A stretch of 64,000 nucleotides of DNA from Streptosporangium nondiastaticum (GTDB lineage Bacteria; Actinomycetota; Actinomycetes; Streptomycetales; Streptomycetaceae): assembly GCF_003011965.1 (NCBI RefSeq), contig NZ_PXWG01000004.1:81489-145488 (forward strand). The letters run 5' to 3'. This document shows positions 30,688-39,073 of the stretch, piece by piece (the first letter of the stretch is position 1; every line of letters begins with the position of its first letter). A program made the translations under genes and the position numbers. The notes under the pieces were generated by a model, which worked only from the letters and a program-made list of their open reading frames with translations, had not been told where the DNA came from and searched no databases.

Positions 30688-31159
30688 GCCGCCATCCAAG
30701 GACACCCCGCGGGGCTGCACCACTGCTTCCCGTGCGCTGTCGCAAACCGGTGCCCGGGCGGTAGTGATCAAGCCGCTGTCTGCGCGGGCGCGCTGTGGGC
30801 GCACGGGTGGGGCGCTTACCGGGCGTCATGGGACATGAGCAGGGGGGAGGGTTTGACTGTTCGTCATGGCCGTGACAGGCCCCTGGCCCACCACGATGGC
30901 CAACTCGGCTGAAAACAGGGTTTGTTACCGGCCCGGGGGGGGCTGAGGGGCCTTCGTCCTCGCCCACGCCGGGCCGTATTGCCGGATCCGTGACCGCCGG
31001 TCGATGATGTGGGCCGCCGCCGGTGACGCGCTGTCGTCCGCACGCGCGCGATCCTCCGGAAACCCGGGCATCGCTACGGGCGAGGCCCCGCGACCATCAC
31101 CTTCATCACCTTCATCACCTCCATCACCTCGAACAGCTCAGGACAGGGGAAGCCGGAAC
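30688..31159. promoter_or_regulatory. Divergent intergenic region of the beta-rich protein cluster
   Basis: A 472-bp gap separating the two paralogous cluster genes, which are transcribed away from each other. It is less GC-rich than the genes in places (around 30905-30925). It must hold both promoters, and contains the 9-bp tandem repeat at 31095-31130 close to the plus-strand start. No open frame in it has a ribosome site or family resemblance. No clear -35/-10 pair could be fixed by eye. Confidence 0.55.
31095..31130. repeat. Four tandem 9-bp repeats, CATCACCTT/C
   Basis: Four head-to-tail copies at 31095, 31104, 31113 and 31122: CATCACCTT twice, then CATCACCTC twice. They end 29 bp before the ATG at 31160, in the untranslated leader or promoter of the plus-strand cluster gene. 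They could be a multi-site operator or a slippage-prone tract that varies expression. Confidence 0.9.
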
Positions 31160-32452
31160 ATGAGTTACGACCTTGCAGTCGGAGCCGACGTCGGCATCGT
31201 GAACAAAGCGGCCGAGGAGGTCTACGGCCAGCTGTATCCGCGCTACTTCACCGGCTCCCAGCCGTACGACGCCGGAGGCACCACCGTCACGGTGACCTGG
31301 GACGTCAAGACCGCCCCCATCTTCGACCTCACCCCGCCCGCGTACTCCGCGGAGGAATTACGCGCGCGCTTCACCGAAGGCGTCGCCGCCGGCCGGTTCA
31401 CCGACGACCAGGTGGCCGAGCACGCGGCCGCCCTCCAGAACTCGCTGGACGGAAGCACCTTCCAGGTCGTCCTGCGCCAGGTCCACGTCACCGTCGACAC
31501 GGGCGGCGGCGGGAACCTGATCGAAGGGGACGTGACCGTCACGGTGGACGTCCAGGCCACGACGTCCCCGTCCGGCCTGCTCACCCTGAACCCCCTCAAG
31601 GCCGTGGCCAGTGACACCAGCCAGGTCCAGAAGGTGATCCTGGACAACGTCGTGCTGCCCGCCGTCCTCGACCAGGCCCGCCAGGTCCTCTCCGGCATCA
31701 CGCTGCCCAAGCCGGACATCCCGCTGCTGGACCTGTCGGTGCCGGTCCCCGTCATCCAGCCGCAGCGGGCCGTGGCCGCCATGAACCTGGTGGAGCACGG
31801 CATCCCGCAGCCGCCGTTCCCGGACACCTGGCCGGAGAGCCCGTTCTTCGCCCTGCTCGGCACGGACACGGTCCGGCGGATCGCCCAGGCGGCCACCGCG
31901 TACCTCGAAGGCAAGACCTTTCCCGCCGGCGACTCGAAGAACATCGGGATCGGCACCGCCTACTACAAGGCGACGATCGCCATCCACGACGTGCAGTGCG
32001 AGATCGTCGACACCGATGTCCCGGCCGTACGCGTGCACGCCGCCGTCACCGGCAGCGGAAGCGCCGGCATCGACTGGATCATCGGCGGATCGACCGACGC
32101 GTTCTACGACCTGCGGCTGGAGCCCGACCCCACCGTCACCCTCACCCTGTCGATGTCCGGGACCACGCTCAAAGCCACGACGGACAGCGTGAGCTCCTTC
32201 GACCTCAAGATCTATCCGCACAGCGACATCGTCAGCGAGATCGCCGCCTGGGTGGCCAACGCCCTCTCGTCCACCCTCGGCGGGCTCGTGGGCGACGCGC
32301 TCCGCGGCATCGAGTTCGAGCTGGGCAGCCTCCCCGCCATCCCCGTCGACGTGGACCCCGTCCACCTCGACGTGACCCCGGTGAACCTGGCTCTCGGCCG
32401 CTTCGGCGACGCCCTGTCCCTCCAGGGCGACGTCTCCATCACCAAGCGGTAG
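31160..32452 (+). CDS. Beta-rich cluster protein, paralogue of the gene at 29755, TULIP-like candidate, 430 aa
   Basis: ATG at 31160 follows AGGGGAAG. It opens SYDLAVGADVGIVNKAAEEV, then VTVTWDVKTAPIFDLTPP, shared with the 29755 gene. Four to five stretches of long alternating strands follow (LIEGDVTVTVDVQATTS; TVTLTLSMSGTTLKATT), with one helix (IAAWVANALSSTLGGLVG) and a final beta block ending LSLQGDVSITKR. There is no signal peptide, catalytic motif or Cys-rich site. The pattern fits an elongated lipid-binding tube, in line with TULIP folds, but this needs a structure model. It is transcribed away from the minus operon and converges on the methyltransferase gene. Confidence 0.83.
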   Translation: MSYDLAVGADVGIVNKAAEEVYGQLYPRYFTGSQPYDAGGTTVTVTWDVKTAPIFDLTPPAYSAEELRARFTEGVAAGRFTDDQVAEHAAALQNSLDGSTFQVVLRQVHVTVDTGGGGNLIEGDVTVTVDVQATTSPSGLLTLNPLKAVASDTSQVQKVILDNVVLPAVLDQARQVLSGITLPKPDIPLLDLSVPVPVIQPQRAVAAMNLVEHGIPQPPFPDTWPESPFFALLGTDTVRRIAQAATAYLEGKTFPAGDSKNIGIGTAYYKATIAIHDVQCEIVDTDVPAVRVHAAVTGSGSAGIDWIIGGSTDAFYDLRLEPDPTVTLTLSMSGTTLKATTDSVSSFDLKIYPHSDIVSEIAAWVANALSSTLGGLVGDALRGIEFELGSLPAIPVDVDPVHLDVTPVNLALGRFGDALSLQGDVSITKR

Positions 32453-32512
32453 CGGGCGGAGCGCCGGCGGGGGCGGGGCACGGGCGAGGCCACGGCGAAG
32501 GGCCGCGGGGTG

Positions 32513-33547
32513 TCAGTCCGCGGCCGCTTCCACGATCGACGCGAAGCCGGGCGTGGGCAGCGTGCGCACGTGGCGGAGCCCGGAGCGGGCGAAGAGGGCA
32601 CCGAGTTCGGCGGGACCGCGGGTGCTGCCGCCGAGGGCGGTCAGCATCAGCAGGTCGAGGTCCTTGCCCGGGTGCGGGTCATTGCCCGGCTCGGGCACGG
32701 CGTCGATGACCAGGACCCGGCCGCCCGGGGCGAGGGCCCGGCGGCAGGAGCGCAGGATGCGGACGCAGTCGTCGTCGCTCCAGTCCGGCAGGACGTGCTT
32801 GAGGAGATGGACGTCGCCCCCGGGGACGCCGGCGAAGAAGTCCCCGGGCTCCGCCTGCCAGCGGCCCTCCAGCTCCTGCCGCGCGGCGAGCAATGGTTCG
32901 CGCAACGCGGGCGCCTGGTCGAAGAGGACGCCGGACAGGCCGGGGTGACGCAGCAGGACGGACCGCAGCAGCCCGCCCCTTCCGCCGCCGACGTCCACGA
33001 CCGTGCCCCGCTGCGGGAACGGGTAGGCGGCGGCGACCGCGTCGTCGAGCGGGCCGGAGAAGGCCGCCATCCCGGCGTCGAAGAGCTCCCGGGCCGCTGT
33101 GTCGCCTTCGAGGTGCCGGAAGAAGGGGGTGCCGAAGACCCGGGGGAAGGCGGACTCCCCGGTGCGTACGCTCTCGGCGAGGTCGGTCGACGGGCGCACG
33201 AACATGTCGTCGGTGAGCAGGAGCACCGCGGAGTGCAGCGAGCCGGGTATGTCCGTGCGCAGGGCGTCGGCGGCGGGTGTCAGCCCGAACGCGCCCGCCT
33301 CGTCCTCGCGGAAGACGCCGCGCGACGCCAGGAGCCGCAGCAGGCGGTGCAGCGTCCTGCCGTCGGTGCCGGTGTCCGCGGCGAGCTCCGCGGCGGTGCG
33401 CGGTCCGCCGGCGAGCAGGTCGGCGAGGCGAAGCGACGCGGCGGTCCGCAGCGCGGCGGAGTGGAGGAACCCGTAGGCCTCCTCCATCAGCCGCAGGGCT
33501 CCCGACGCGTCGGGGCTGTCTGAGTGCCGGCCGGACGAAGTCTCCAC
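32513..33547 (-). CDS. SAM-dependent O-methyltransferase, plant-type fold
   Basis: A 344-aa methyltransferase of the hydroxyneurosporene/acetylserotonin-like (caffeate-type) family. GTG at 33547 has GGGAGA five bases upstream. The N-terminal dimerisation and winged-helix part (AASLRLADLLAGGPRTAAEL) precedes the SAM site VVDVGGGRGGLLRSVL near 190. Typical later blocks are VHLLKHVLPDWSDDDCVRIL with the His expected to act as base, and GGRVLVIDAVPEPG. Such enzymes methylate hydroxyl groups of polyketides, carotenoids or phenols. It lies at the right end of the beta-rich cluster and might modify the cluster's product, although its own promoter sits outside. Confidence 0.92.
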   Translation of the reverse strand: METSSGRHSDSPDASGALRLMEEAYGFLHSAALRTAASLRLADLLAGGPRTAAELAADTGTDGRTLHRLLRLLASRGVFREDEAGAFGLTPAADALRTDIPGSLHSAVLLLTDDMFVRPSTDLAESVRTGESAFPRVFGTPFFRHLEGDTAARELFDAGMAAFSGPLDDAVAAAYPFPQRGTVVDVGGGRGGLLRSVLLRHPGLSGVLFDQAPALREPLLAARQELEGRWQAEPGDFFAGVPGGDVHLLKHVLPDWSDDDCVRILRSCRRALAPGGRVLVIDAVPEPGNDPHPGKDLDLLMLTALGGSTRGPAELGALFARSGLRHVRTLPTPGFASIVEAAAD

Positions 33548-33748
33548 AGCGATCTCCCGGGGTGGTTCTGGCTGGTGCCGGAGGATCACCACCCTGCCGG
33601 CCGCCGGCCGGGCCGCGGCACCGCCGCTGTACGGATCTCCGGCCGGGACTTACGTCCTAGTGCCCCGGTCCTGCCTTGCGTGGAAAGCCCGGGCCGCCGG
33701 ACGGATATCGTTTGGGAGGCCCGGCGGTACGGGCATAGGGTCGCAGGC

Positions 33749-34111
33749 ATGTCTATACGTCTTCGTATGCGTGAAGCACTGCCGGTGGCGATGCGCGCCC
33801 GTGACAAGTCCACGGTGAGCGTGCTGCGTTCAACTCTTGCCGCGCTGGACAACGCCGAGGCGGTGCCCGTGGATGAAGCCGCGCTCCGTGGTGTGGCTCT
33901 TGAGCACGCGCCGGTGGGTGCCGGCACCACCGAGGCGGTGCGGCGTGAGCTGAGCGAGAGCGACGTGGTCGATGTCGTGCGTGCCGAGGCCGCCGAACGG
34001 CTGGATGCCGCAGAGCAGTTGACCGCCCCGGCGCACGCCGACCGGGCCGCGCAACTCCGTGCGGAGGCCGCCGTACTGCTCAGCTTCCTCGACGGCCCCG
34101 ACGCCGCGTAG
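33749..34111 (+). CDS. YqeY-like (GatB/YqeY domain) protein
   Basis: 120 aa, ATG at 33749. The start RLRMREALPVAMRARDKSTV and the helical layout (VLRSTLAALDNAEAV, later VVDVVRAEAAERLDAAEQL) are typical of the small YqeY family, related to the tRNA-binding tail of GatB amidotransferase. The family's role is not settled; tRNA binding is suspected. It is an ordinary small actinomycete gene and the flanking genes give no hint of a special role. Confidence 0.85.
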   Translation: MSIRLRMREALPVAMRARDKSTVSVLRSTLAALDNAEAVPVDEAALRGVALEHAPVGAGTTEAVRRELSESDVVDVVRAEAAERLDAAEQLTAPAHADRAAQLRAEAAVLLSFLDGPDAA

Positions 34112-34205
34112 GACACGGCGCCACGCCGCCCCCGGACCGGCGCCGGATCAGGGCCTGGAAACGGGGCGGCCACCGCGTGGCTGCCCCGCACTGCTGGAGC
34201 CGGGG

Positions 34206-34829
34206 TCAGGCGGGGAGGGCGTCGACGGTGGGGACGACGGTGCCGAAGAGGTCCGTGATGGTGGTGAGGGCGGCGGTCTGGAGGGTGGTGGCGGGCAGGA
34301 CGGTGCCGTCGGGGGCGGTGAGGGTGCGGGTGGCGGTGGTTTCGGCGACGACGGTGGGGCGGTAGCCGAGGTTGAACGCGCCCTGGACCGTGTAGCTGAC
34401 GCACATGTGGGTCATGAAGCCGCCGATGACCAGGTCCTTTCCACTGCCCGGGGCGGCGCCCAGCCCGGTGAGGGTCTCCTCCAGCTCGGTGAGGTGAAAG
34501 GCGTTGGGGAACTGCTTGACCACCACCGTCTCGCCCTCCGCCGGGGCGGCTTCGTCGCTGATGGCGCCGATGCGGGCACGGATGTCGTAGGGCGTGTTCT
34601 CGCCGCCGTCGTTGATGACGTGGATGACCGGGATGCCTGCGGCGCGGGCGCGCTGCAGGAGGCGGGCACCGGCCGCGAGGGCTTCATCGGCGCCTTCCAG
34701 CGCCATGACGCCGGTGCGGTACGTGTTCTGGTAGTCGATCAGGACCAGGACGGAGTCGCTCAGCGCGGGCGGCCGGCTGTCCAGGCCTATGACGTCGCGC
34801 AGGGTCGTGGAGGGCTGGTTGCTGCTCAC
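34206..34829 (-). CDS. Isochorismatase-family cysteine hydrolase
   Basis: 207 aa with the family fold. The catalytic Asp lies in VLVLIDYQNTY near residue 30, and the nucleophilic Cys in GGFMTHMCVSYTVQGAF near 140. The Lys of the triad probably lies in the VVKQFPNAF segment. Related enzymes hydrolyse isochorismate, nicotinamide or biuret-like amides, and this subgroup has no fixed substrate. It begins 110 bp after the end of the GlxA-type regulator gene, in the same direction. GlxA regulators often sit next to such hydrolases, so the pair is probably one unit. Confidence 0.9.
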   Translation of the reverse strand: MSSNQPSTTLRDVIGLDSRPPALSDSVLVLIDYQNTYRTGVMALEGADEALAAGARLLQRARAAGIPVIHVINDGGENTPYDIRARIGAISDEAAPAEGETVVVKQFPNAFHLTELEETLTGLGAAPGSGKDLVIGGFMTHMCVSYTVQGAFNLGYRPTVVAETTATRTLTAPDGTVLPATTLQTAALTTITDLFGTVVPTVDALPA

Positions 34830-34938
34830 AGCGGGGCCTTTCGTAGAGGAACTTCGTAGAGGAACGAGGAACTTCGTAGGAGGGGGAGCACGCGGGCATG
34901 GCGGAGCCGCCCGCGCTGCCCATGTGCAGGGGAGTCCG

Positions 34939-35931
34939 TCAGGTGTTCTGCGTGCGGAAGCGACGGCGGTACGCGGCGGGAGTGGTGGCGAGCCGCCGTT
35001 TGATCGCCCGGTGCAGGGTCTCCACCGAGCCGAGCCCGGCGGCGGCCGCGACCTGGGCGAGCGGCTCGTCGGTGGTCTCCAGCAGACGCCGGGCCACCTC
35101 GATGCGGGCGGCCTCGACGTAGGCGGCGGGGCTGACGCCGGTCTCCTGCGTGAAGACGCGGGCGAAGTGCCGTTCGCTCAGGCACATCCGGGCCGCCAGC
35201 ACCTCCGCGGACAGGTCCTCGCCGAGGTGGTCGGCGATCCACAGCCGCAGCTCGTCGATGTCGCGGCGGGCGGAGGTCGGCCGGCTGAGCGGTACGGAGA
35301 ACTGGCTCTGCCCGCCCTGCCGCTTGAGGTACATCACCAGCTGCCGGGCCACGGCCAGGGCGACGTCCTCGCCGAGGTCCTCGGCCACCAGGGCGAGCGC
35401 GAGGTCCAGACAGGCGCTGATCCCGGCGCCGGTCCACAGCCTGCCGCGGTCGGTCCGCACGAAGATCGGATCCGGGTCGACCGTGACGGACGGGTGGTCG
35501 GCGGCGAGCCGGGCGGCGGTCGACCAGTGCGTGGTCGCCGTCTTCCCGTCCAGCAGCCCGGCCGCCGCCAGCACGTGCGCGCCCACGCACACCGACGCCA
35601 CCCGCCGCGCGTGTGCGGCGGTCTCCTTTACCCAGGCCACGACGCCGGGGTCGATCCGGGCGACGGGGCCGTCGTCGGTGATGTCGACCGCGCCGGGCAC
35701 GAGCAGGGTGTCCACGTGCCCGCCGACCTCGTCGAAGGCCAGATCGGCCAGCAGCCGCACACCCGCCGACGTCCGCACCTCGCCGGCGGCCGGCCCGGCG
35801 AGGCGGACCCGGTAGCCGGCGCGGCCCGCGGTCTCCCGGTTGGCCAGCGCGAAGACCTCGGCCGGGCCGGTGACGTCGAGGAGGTCGACATCGGGGAAGA
35901 CCGCGATGACGACACGGTGCGAAAGGGGCAT
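34939..35931 (-). CDS. GlxA-family AraC regulator with DJ-1/PfpI domain
   Basis: 330 aa. Residues 1-190 form a DJ-1/PfpI-like domain (VVIAVFPDVDLLDVTGPAEVF; the VASVCVGAHVLAAAGLLDG nucleophile-elbow region with Cys). Residues about 225-325 form an AraC/XylS double helix-turn-helix (LSAEVLAARMCLSERHFARV; GLGSVETLHRAIKRRLATTP). The group senses small metabolites, but the ligand here is unknown. It is divergent from the NCS1 permease gene; the gap carries two 8-bp direct repeats that could be its operator. It probably also controls the adjacent isochorismatase-like gene. Confidence 0.93.
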   Translation of the reverse strand: MPLSHRVVIAVFPDVDLLDVTGPAEVFALANRETAGRAGYRVRLAGPAAGEVRTSAGVRLLADLAFDEVGGHVDTLLVPGAVDITDDGPVARIDPGVVAWVKETAAHARRVASVCVGAHVLAAAGLLDGKTATTHWSTAARLAADHPSVTVDPDPIFVRTDRGRLWTGAGISACLDLALALVAEDLGEDVALAVARQLVMYLKRQGGQSQFSVPLSRPTSARRDIDELRLWIADHLGEDLSAEVLAARMCLSERHFARVFTQETGVSPAAYVEAARIEVARRLLETTDEPLAQVAAAAGLGSVETLHRAIKRRLATTPAAYRRRFRTQNT

Positions 35932-35987
35932 GGACTCATCCTCACCTCCACCATCCCTGGCCGCAATGACGGTGATCTGTCACATCC

Positions 35988-36003
35988 GGACATGCGGACA
36001 TGC
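35988..36003. repeat. Two adjacent GGACATGC direct repeats
   Basis: GGACATGC occurs twice head to tail, followed by GGATAC and preceded by CATCC. It lies in the 227-bp divergent gap between the GlxA-type regulator (start 35931) and the permease (start 36159). AraC-type proteins usually bind direct repeats, so this is a candidate operator; binding is inferred from position alone. Confidence 0.5.
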
Positions 36004-36158
36004 GGATACGGGGGCACTGTGCAACGCGTCGTAGCTGACCAGAGGGCGCGCGAAACATCGCCTTCACGTTCGAGGCGGCGGCAGGAAATACGCCCTGCCT
36101 AGCGTTCCCGGTGGCCGGTTGCGAAGCCGTTGCAGCCACTGCACGTCCAGGAGAGCGC

Positions 36159-37850
36159 ATGAGCAGTACCGAGCGACGACCGAGAGGATCCGTCGGCCGT
36201 GAAGAGTCTCCGCAGGCCGGAGCCGGAGCCGGGTCCGGGACCGGGTCCGAGGGCGGCGCGGCCCGGGAGACCCTGGAGGACTACACCCTCCGGTTCGCCC
36301 CGCGCAGCTACCGCCGCTGGACGCCGATGGTCGTGGCGACCACGGCGCTGGGCGGGATCGCGTACTTGGCCGACTTCTCGATCGGTGCCGGCATCGGCCT
36401 CACCCACGGCACCGGGAACGCGCTGGCCGCGATCCTCGTCGCCGCCGTGGTCATCTTCGTCACCGGCTTCCCGCTCGCCTACTACGGGGCGCGCTACAAC
36501 CTCGACCTGGACCTGATCACCCGCGGCTCCGGGTTCGGCTACTACGGTTCGGTCCTGACCAGCGTCATCTTCGCCAGCTTCACCTTCATCTTCTTCGCCC
36601 TCGAAGGCTCGATCATGGCGCAGGGGCTGAAGCTGGGCCTGGGGCTGCCGCTGTGGCTGGGCTATCTGGTCTCGACGTTCATGGTGATTCCCCTGGTCGT
36701 CTACGGGATGAAGGCGCTCAGCAAGCTCCAGGTGTGGACGACGCCCGTCTGGCTGCTGCTGATGGTGGGTCCGCTGGTCTATCTGGTGGTCACCGATCCG
36801 GGGACGGTGGACCACTGGCTGTCCTACGCGGGCACCGGCGGTGAGGGCGGGGTGAACACGGCCTCGGTGCTGCTGGGCTCCGGCGTCTGCCTGTCACTGA
36901 TCGCCCAGATCGGCGAACAGATCGACTACTTGCGCTTCATGCCGCCCCGTACGAACGGCAACCGCCGCGCCTGGTGGACGGCGGTCGTGGTGGCCGGTCC
37001 CGGCTGGGTCGTGCTCGGTGCGCTGAAGCAGGCGATCGGGGCGTTCCTCGCCGTGTACGTCATCGCTTCCGTGGGTCCGGCGTCCGCCGCCGAGCCCATT
37101 CAGCAGTTCAAGGCGGCCTTCGACGCGATGATGCCCTCCTGGCTGGTCGTCCCGCTGGCCGTGGTGCTGGTCGTCATCAGCCAGATCAAGATCAATGTGA
37201 CGAACGCCTACTCCGGCTCGCTGGCGTGGACGAACTCCTTCACCCGGCTGACCGGGCGCTACCCGGGCCGCATGGTGTTCGTGCTGCTCAACCTGGCCTT
37301 CGCGCTGGCGCTGATGGAGGCCGACATGTTCAGCTTCCTCAACCGCGTCCTGGGCTTCTACTCCAACTGCGCCATCGCCTGGGTCGTCACCGTCGCCACC
37401 GACATCATGGTGAACAAGTACGTGCTGAAACTCTCCCCGCACGCCCCCGAGTTCCGGCGCGGCATGCTCTACGCGGTCAACCCCGTCGGCACGGTCGCCT
37501 TCGTGGCCGCCTCCGGCCTGTCGATCGCCATGTACTTCCACGCCCTGGGCGACACGCTCCAGCCGTACTCGCCGGTCGCGGCGGCCCTGATCGCGTTCGT
37601 CCTCACCCCGCTGATGGCCGTCCTGACCAAGGGCCGCTACTACCTGCGCCGCACCACGGACGGGATCGGCGAACCCCTGCTGGACGCGGACGGCAACCCG
37701 AGCGCCACGCTCTACCGGTGCCACGTGTGCCGGCAGGAGTTCGAGCGCCCGGACGTCGCCGCCTGCCGCACGCACGACGCGGTGGTCTGCTCCCTGTGCC
37801 TGAGCACCGACAGGGTCGGCGACCACGTGCTCCCCGCGTCCGTGGGATAG
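36159..37850 (+). CDS. NCS1-type purine/cytosine permease with Cys-rich C-terminal tail
   Basis: 563-aa membrane transporter. ATG at 36159 has AGGAG five bases upstream. After a Gly/Ala-rich cytoplasmic N-terminus, about 12 hydrophobic segments span residues 65-500, with the NCS1-like GGIAYLADFSIGAGIG and SQIKINVTNAYSGSLAWTN blocks. NCS1 proteins import purines, pyrimidines, allantoin or hydantoins with H+ or Na+. The unusual part is the last ~50 residues: YRCHVCRQEFERPDVAACRT, then HDAVVCSLCLSTDRVG. This gives a CxxC...C...CxxC arrangement like a small zinc site, known to me from NCS1-like modules fused to sensor kinases. No kinase follows. A PfkB kinase gene lies 134 bp downstream. Confidence 0.88.
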   Translation: MSSTERRPRGSVGREESPQAGAGAGSGTGSEGGAARETLEDYTLRFAPRSYRRWTPMVVATTALGGIAYLADFSIGAGIGLTHGTGNALAAILVAAVVIFVTGFPLAYYGARYNLDLDLITRGSGFGYYGSVLTSVIFASFTFIFFALEGSIMAQGLKLGLGLPLWLGYLVSTFMVIPLVVYGMKALSKLQVWTTPVWLLLMVGPLVYLVVTDPGTVDHWLSYAGTGGEGGVNTASVLLGSGVCLSLIAQIGEQIDYLRFMPPRTNGNRRAWWTAVVVAGPGWVVLGALKQAIGAFLAVYVIASVGPASAAEPIQQFKAAFDAMMPSWLVVPLAVVLVVISQIKINVTNAYSGSLAWTNSFTRLTGRYPGRMVFVLLNLAFALALMEADMFSFLNRVLGFYSNCAIAWVVTVATDIMVNKYVLKLSPHAPEFRRGMLYAVNPVGTVAFVAASGLSIAMYFHALGDTLQPYSPVAAALIAFVLTPLMAVLTKGRYYLRRTTDGIGEPLLDADGNPSATLYRCHVCRQEFERPDVAACRTHDAVVCSLCLSTDRVGDHVLPASVG

Positions 37851-37984
37851 CGGCCGCCGGGGCGGCCGGACGTACGGTTCGTCATCGTGACGACGGTGGA
37901 AGACTGACGGGCGGGGAGCAGCCGCCGACAGCGGCGACGGACCGGCCTCCCACGCTCGCACACCGTCCCGAAAGGCACCGTTTC

Positions 37985-38938
37985 ATGATCATCGTTGCTG
38001 GTGAAGCCCTCATCGACCTCGTTCCCGCGGGTCCCCGGGAGCAGGACGGCTCCGCCGGCGACGACCTCTCCGCCCTGCTGCCCAAGCGCGGCGGCGGCCC
38101 CTACAACACCGCCGTCGCCCTGGCCCGCCTCGGTTCCCCCACGGCGTTCTGCTCGCGGCTCTCCACCGACCACTTCGGCCGGGCCCTGCTGGGCGGTCTG
38201 ACGGCGGACGGCGTGGACACCTCACTGGTCCAGCGCGGCCCCGAGCCCACCACGCTCGCCGTGGCGCATGTCGGCGACGGCGGCTCGGCCGAGTACTCCT
38301 TCCACGCCGGCGGCACCGCGGATCGCCTGTTCACCAGCCCGGAGACCCTGCCCGACGCGGCCCGCGCCGTCTCCTTCGGCACCTGCTCCCTGGTCCTCGA
38401 ACCCGGCGCGAGCGCCTACGAGGACCTGATGCGCCGCGCTTCGGCCCGCGGTCTGTTCACCGCCCTCGACCCGAACGTCCGCCCCGGCCTCATACCCGAC
38501 GCGGACGCCTACCGGGCCCGCTTCCGCTCGTGGCTCCCGCACGTCACCCTCCTCAAGCTCTCGGAGGAGGACGCGGCCTGGCTCGCGGGCCCGGCGGCCG
38601 ACCCGGTGTCCGCCGCCGCGGAGTGGCTGGCGGCAGGCCCGTACGCCGTCGTGCTCACCCGCGGCGGCGCGGGGCTGACCGTGCTCACCCGTGACGGCCT
38701 CGAACTGTCCGTCCCCGGCGAGCGGGTGACGGTCGTGGACACCATCGGCGCGGGCGACACCGTCAACGCCGCACTGCTGCACCGGCTGGACGGCCACGGC
38801 GCCCTCACCGCGGCGCCCGCCCTCGGCGCGGATCAGTGGCGCGACGTCCTGGCCTTCGCGGCCCGCGCGGCCGCGATCACCTGCTCCCGCGCCGGCGCCC
38901 GGCCCCCGTACGCCGCCGAACTCGCAACCGGCCGCTGA
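37985..38938 (+). CDS. PfkB-family carbohydrate kinase
   Basis: 317-aa ribokinase-like sugar kinase. ATG at 37985 follows AAAGG. It shows the PfkB N-terminal signature (LLPKRGGGPYNTAVALARLG) and the C-terminal signature VDTIGAGDTVNAALL with the catalytic Asp and anion hole GAGD. Fructokinase-like features dominate, such as the opening IIVAGEALIDLVPAG, so fructose or another ketose is a likely substrate but not proven. It follows the NCS1 permease gene in the same direction. If the permease imported nucleosides this kinase could act on them, but the motifs favour a sugar. Confidence 0.92.
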   Translation: MIIVAGEALIDLVPAGPREQDGSAGDDLSALLPKRGGGPYNTAVALARLGSPTAFCSRLSTDHFGRALLGGLTADGVDTSLVQRGPEPTTLAVAHVGDGGSAEYSFHAGGTADRLFTSPETLPDAARAVSFGTCSLVLEPGASAYEDLMRRASARGLFTALDPNVRPGLIPDADAYRARFRSWLPHVTLLKLSEEDAAWLAGPAADPVSAAAEWLAAGPYAVVLTRGGAGLTVLTRDGLELSVPGERVTVVDTIGAGDTVNAALLHRLDGHGALTAAPALGADQWRDVLAFAARAAAITCSRAGARPPYAAELATGR

Positions 38939-39073
38939 ACCCGCAGTGCTCACACAGCGTGACGGCGCGGGCGCGGATGTCGTTCCCGGCGTGCTGTTGG
39001 GCTGATCGGGGGACGCCCGCGAGGCCGGAGAGCTCCCGGCGTCGTTCACGAGGCCGCAGCGGTGCCGGCGCCG

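Noticed and set aside
21345..32452. Calling the beta-rich cluster a botulinum-like toxin complex
   Set aside because: Resemblance to P47/OrfX is by pattern only. No neurotoxin, haemagglutinin or metalloprotease motif is present.
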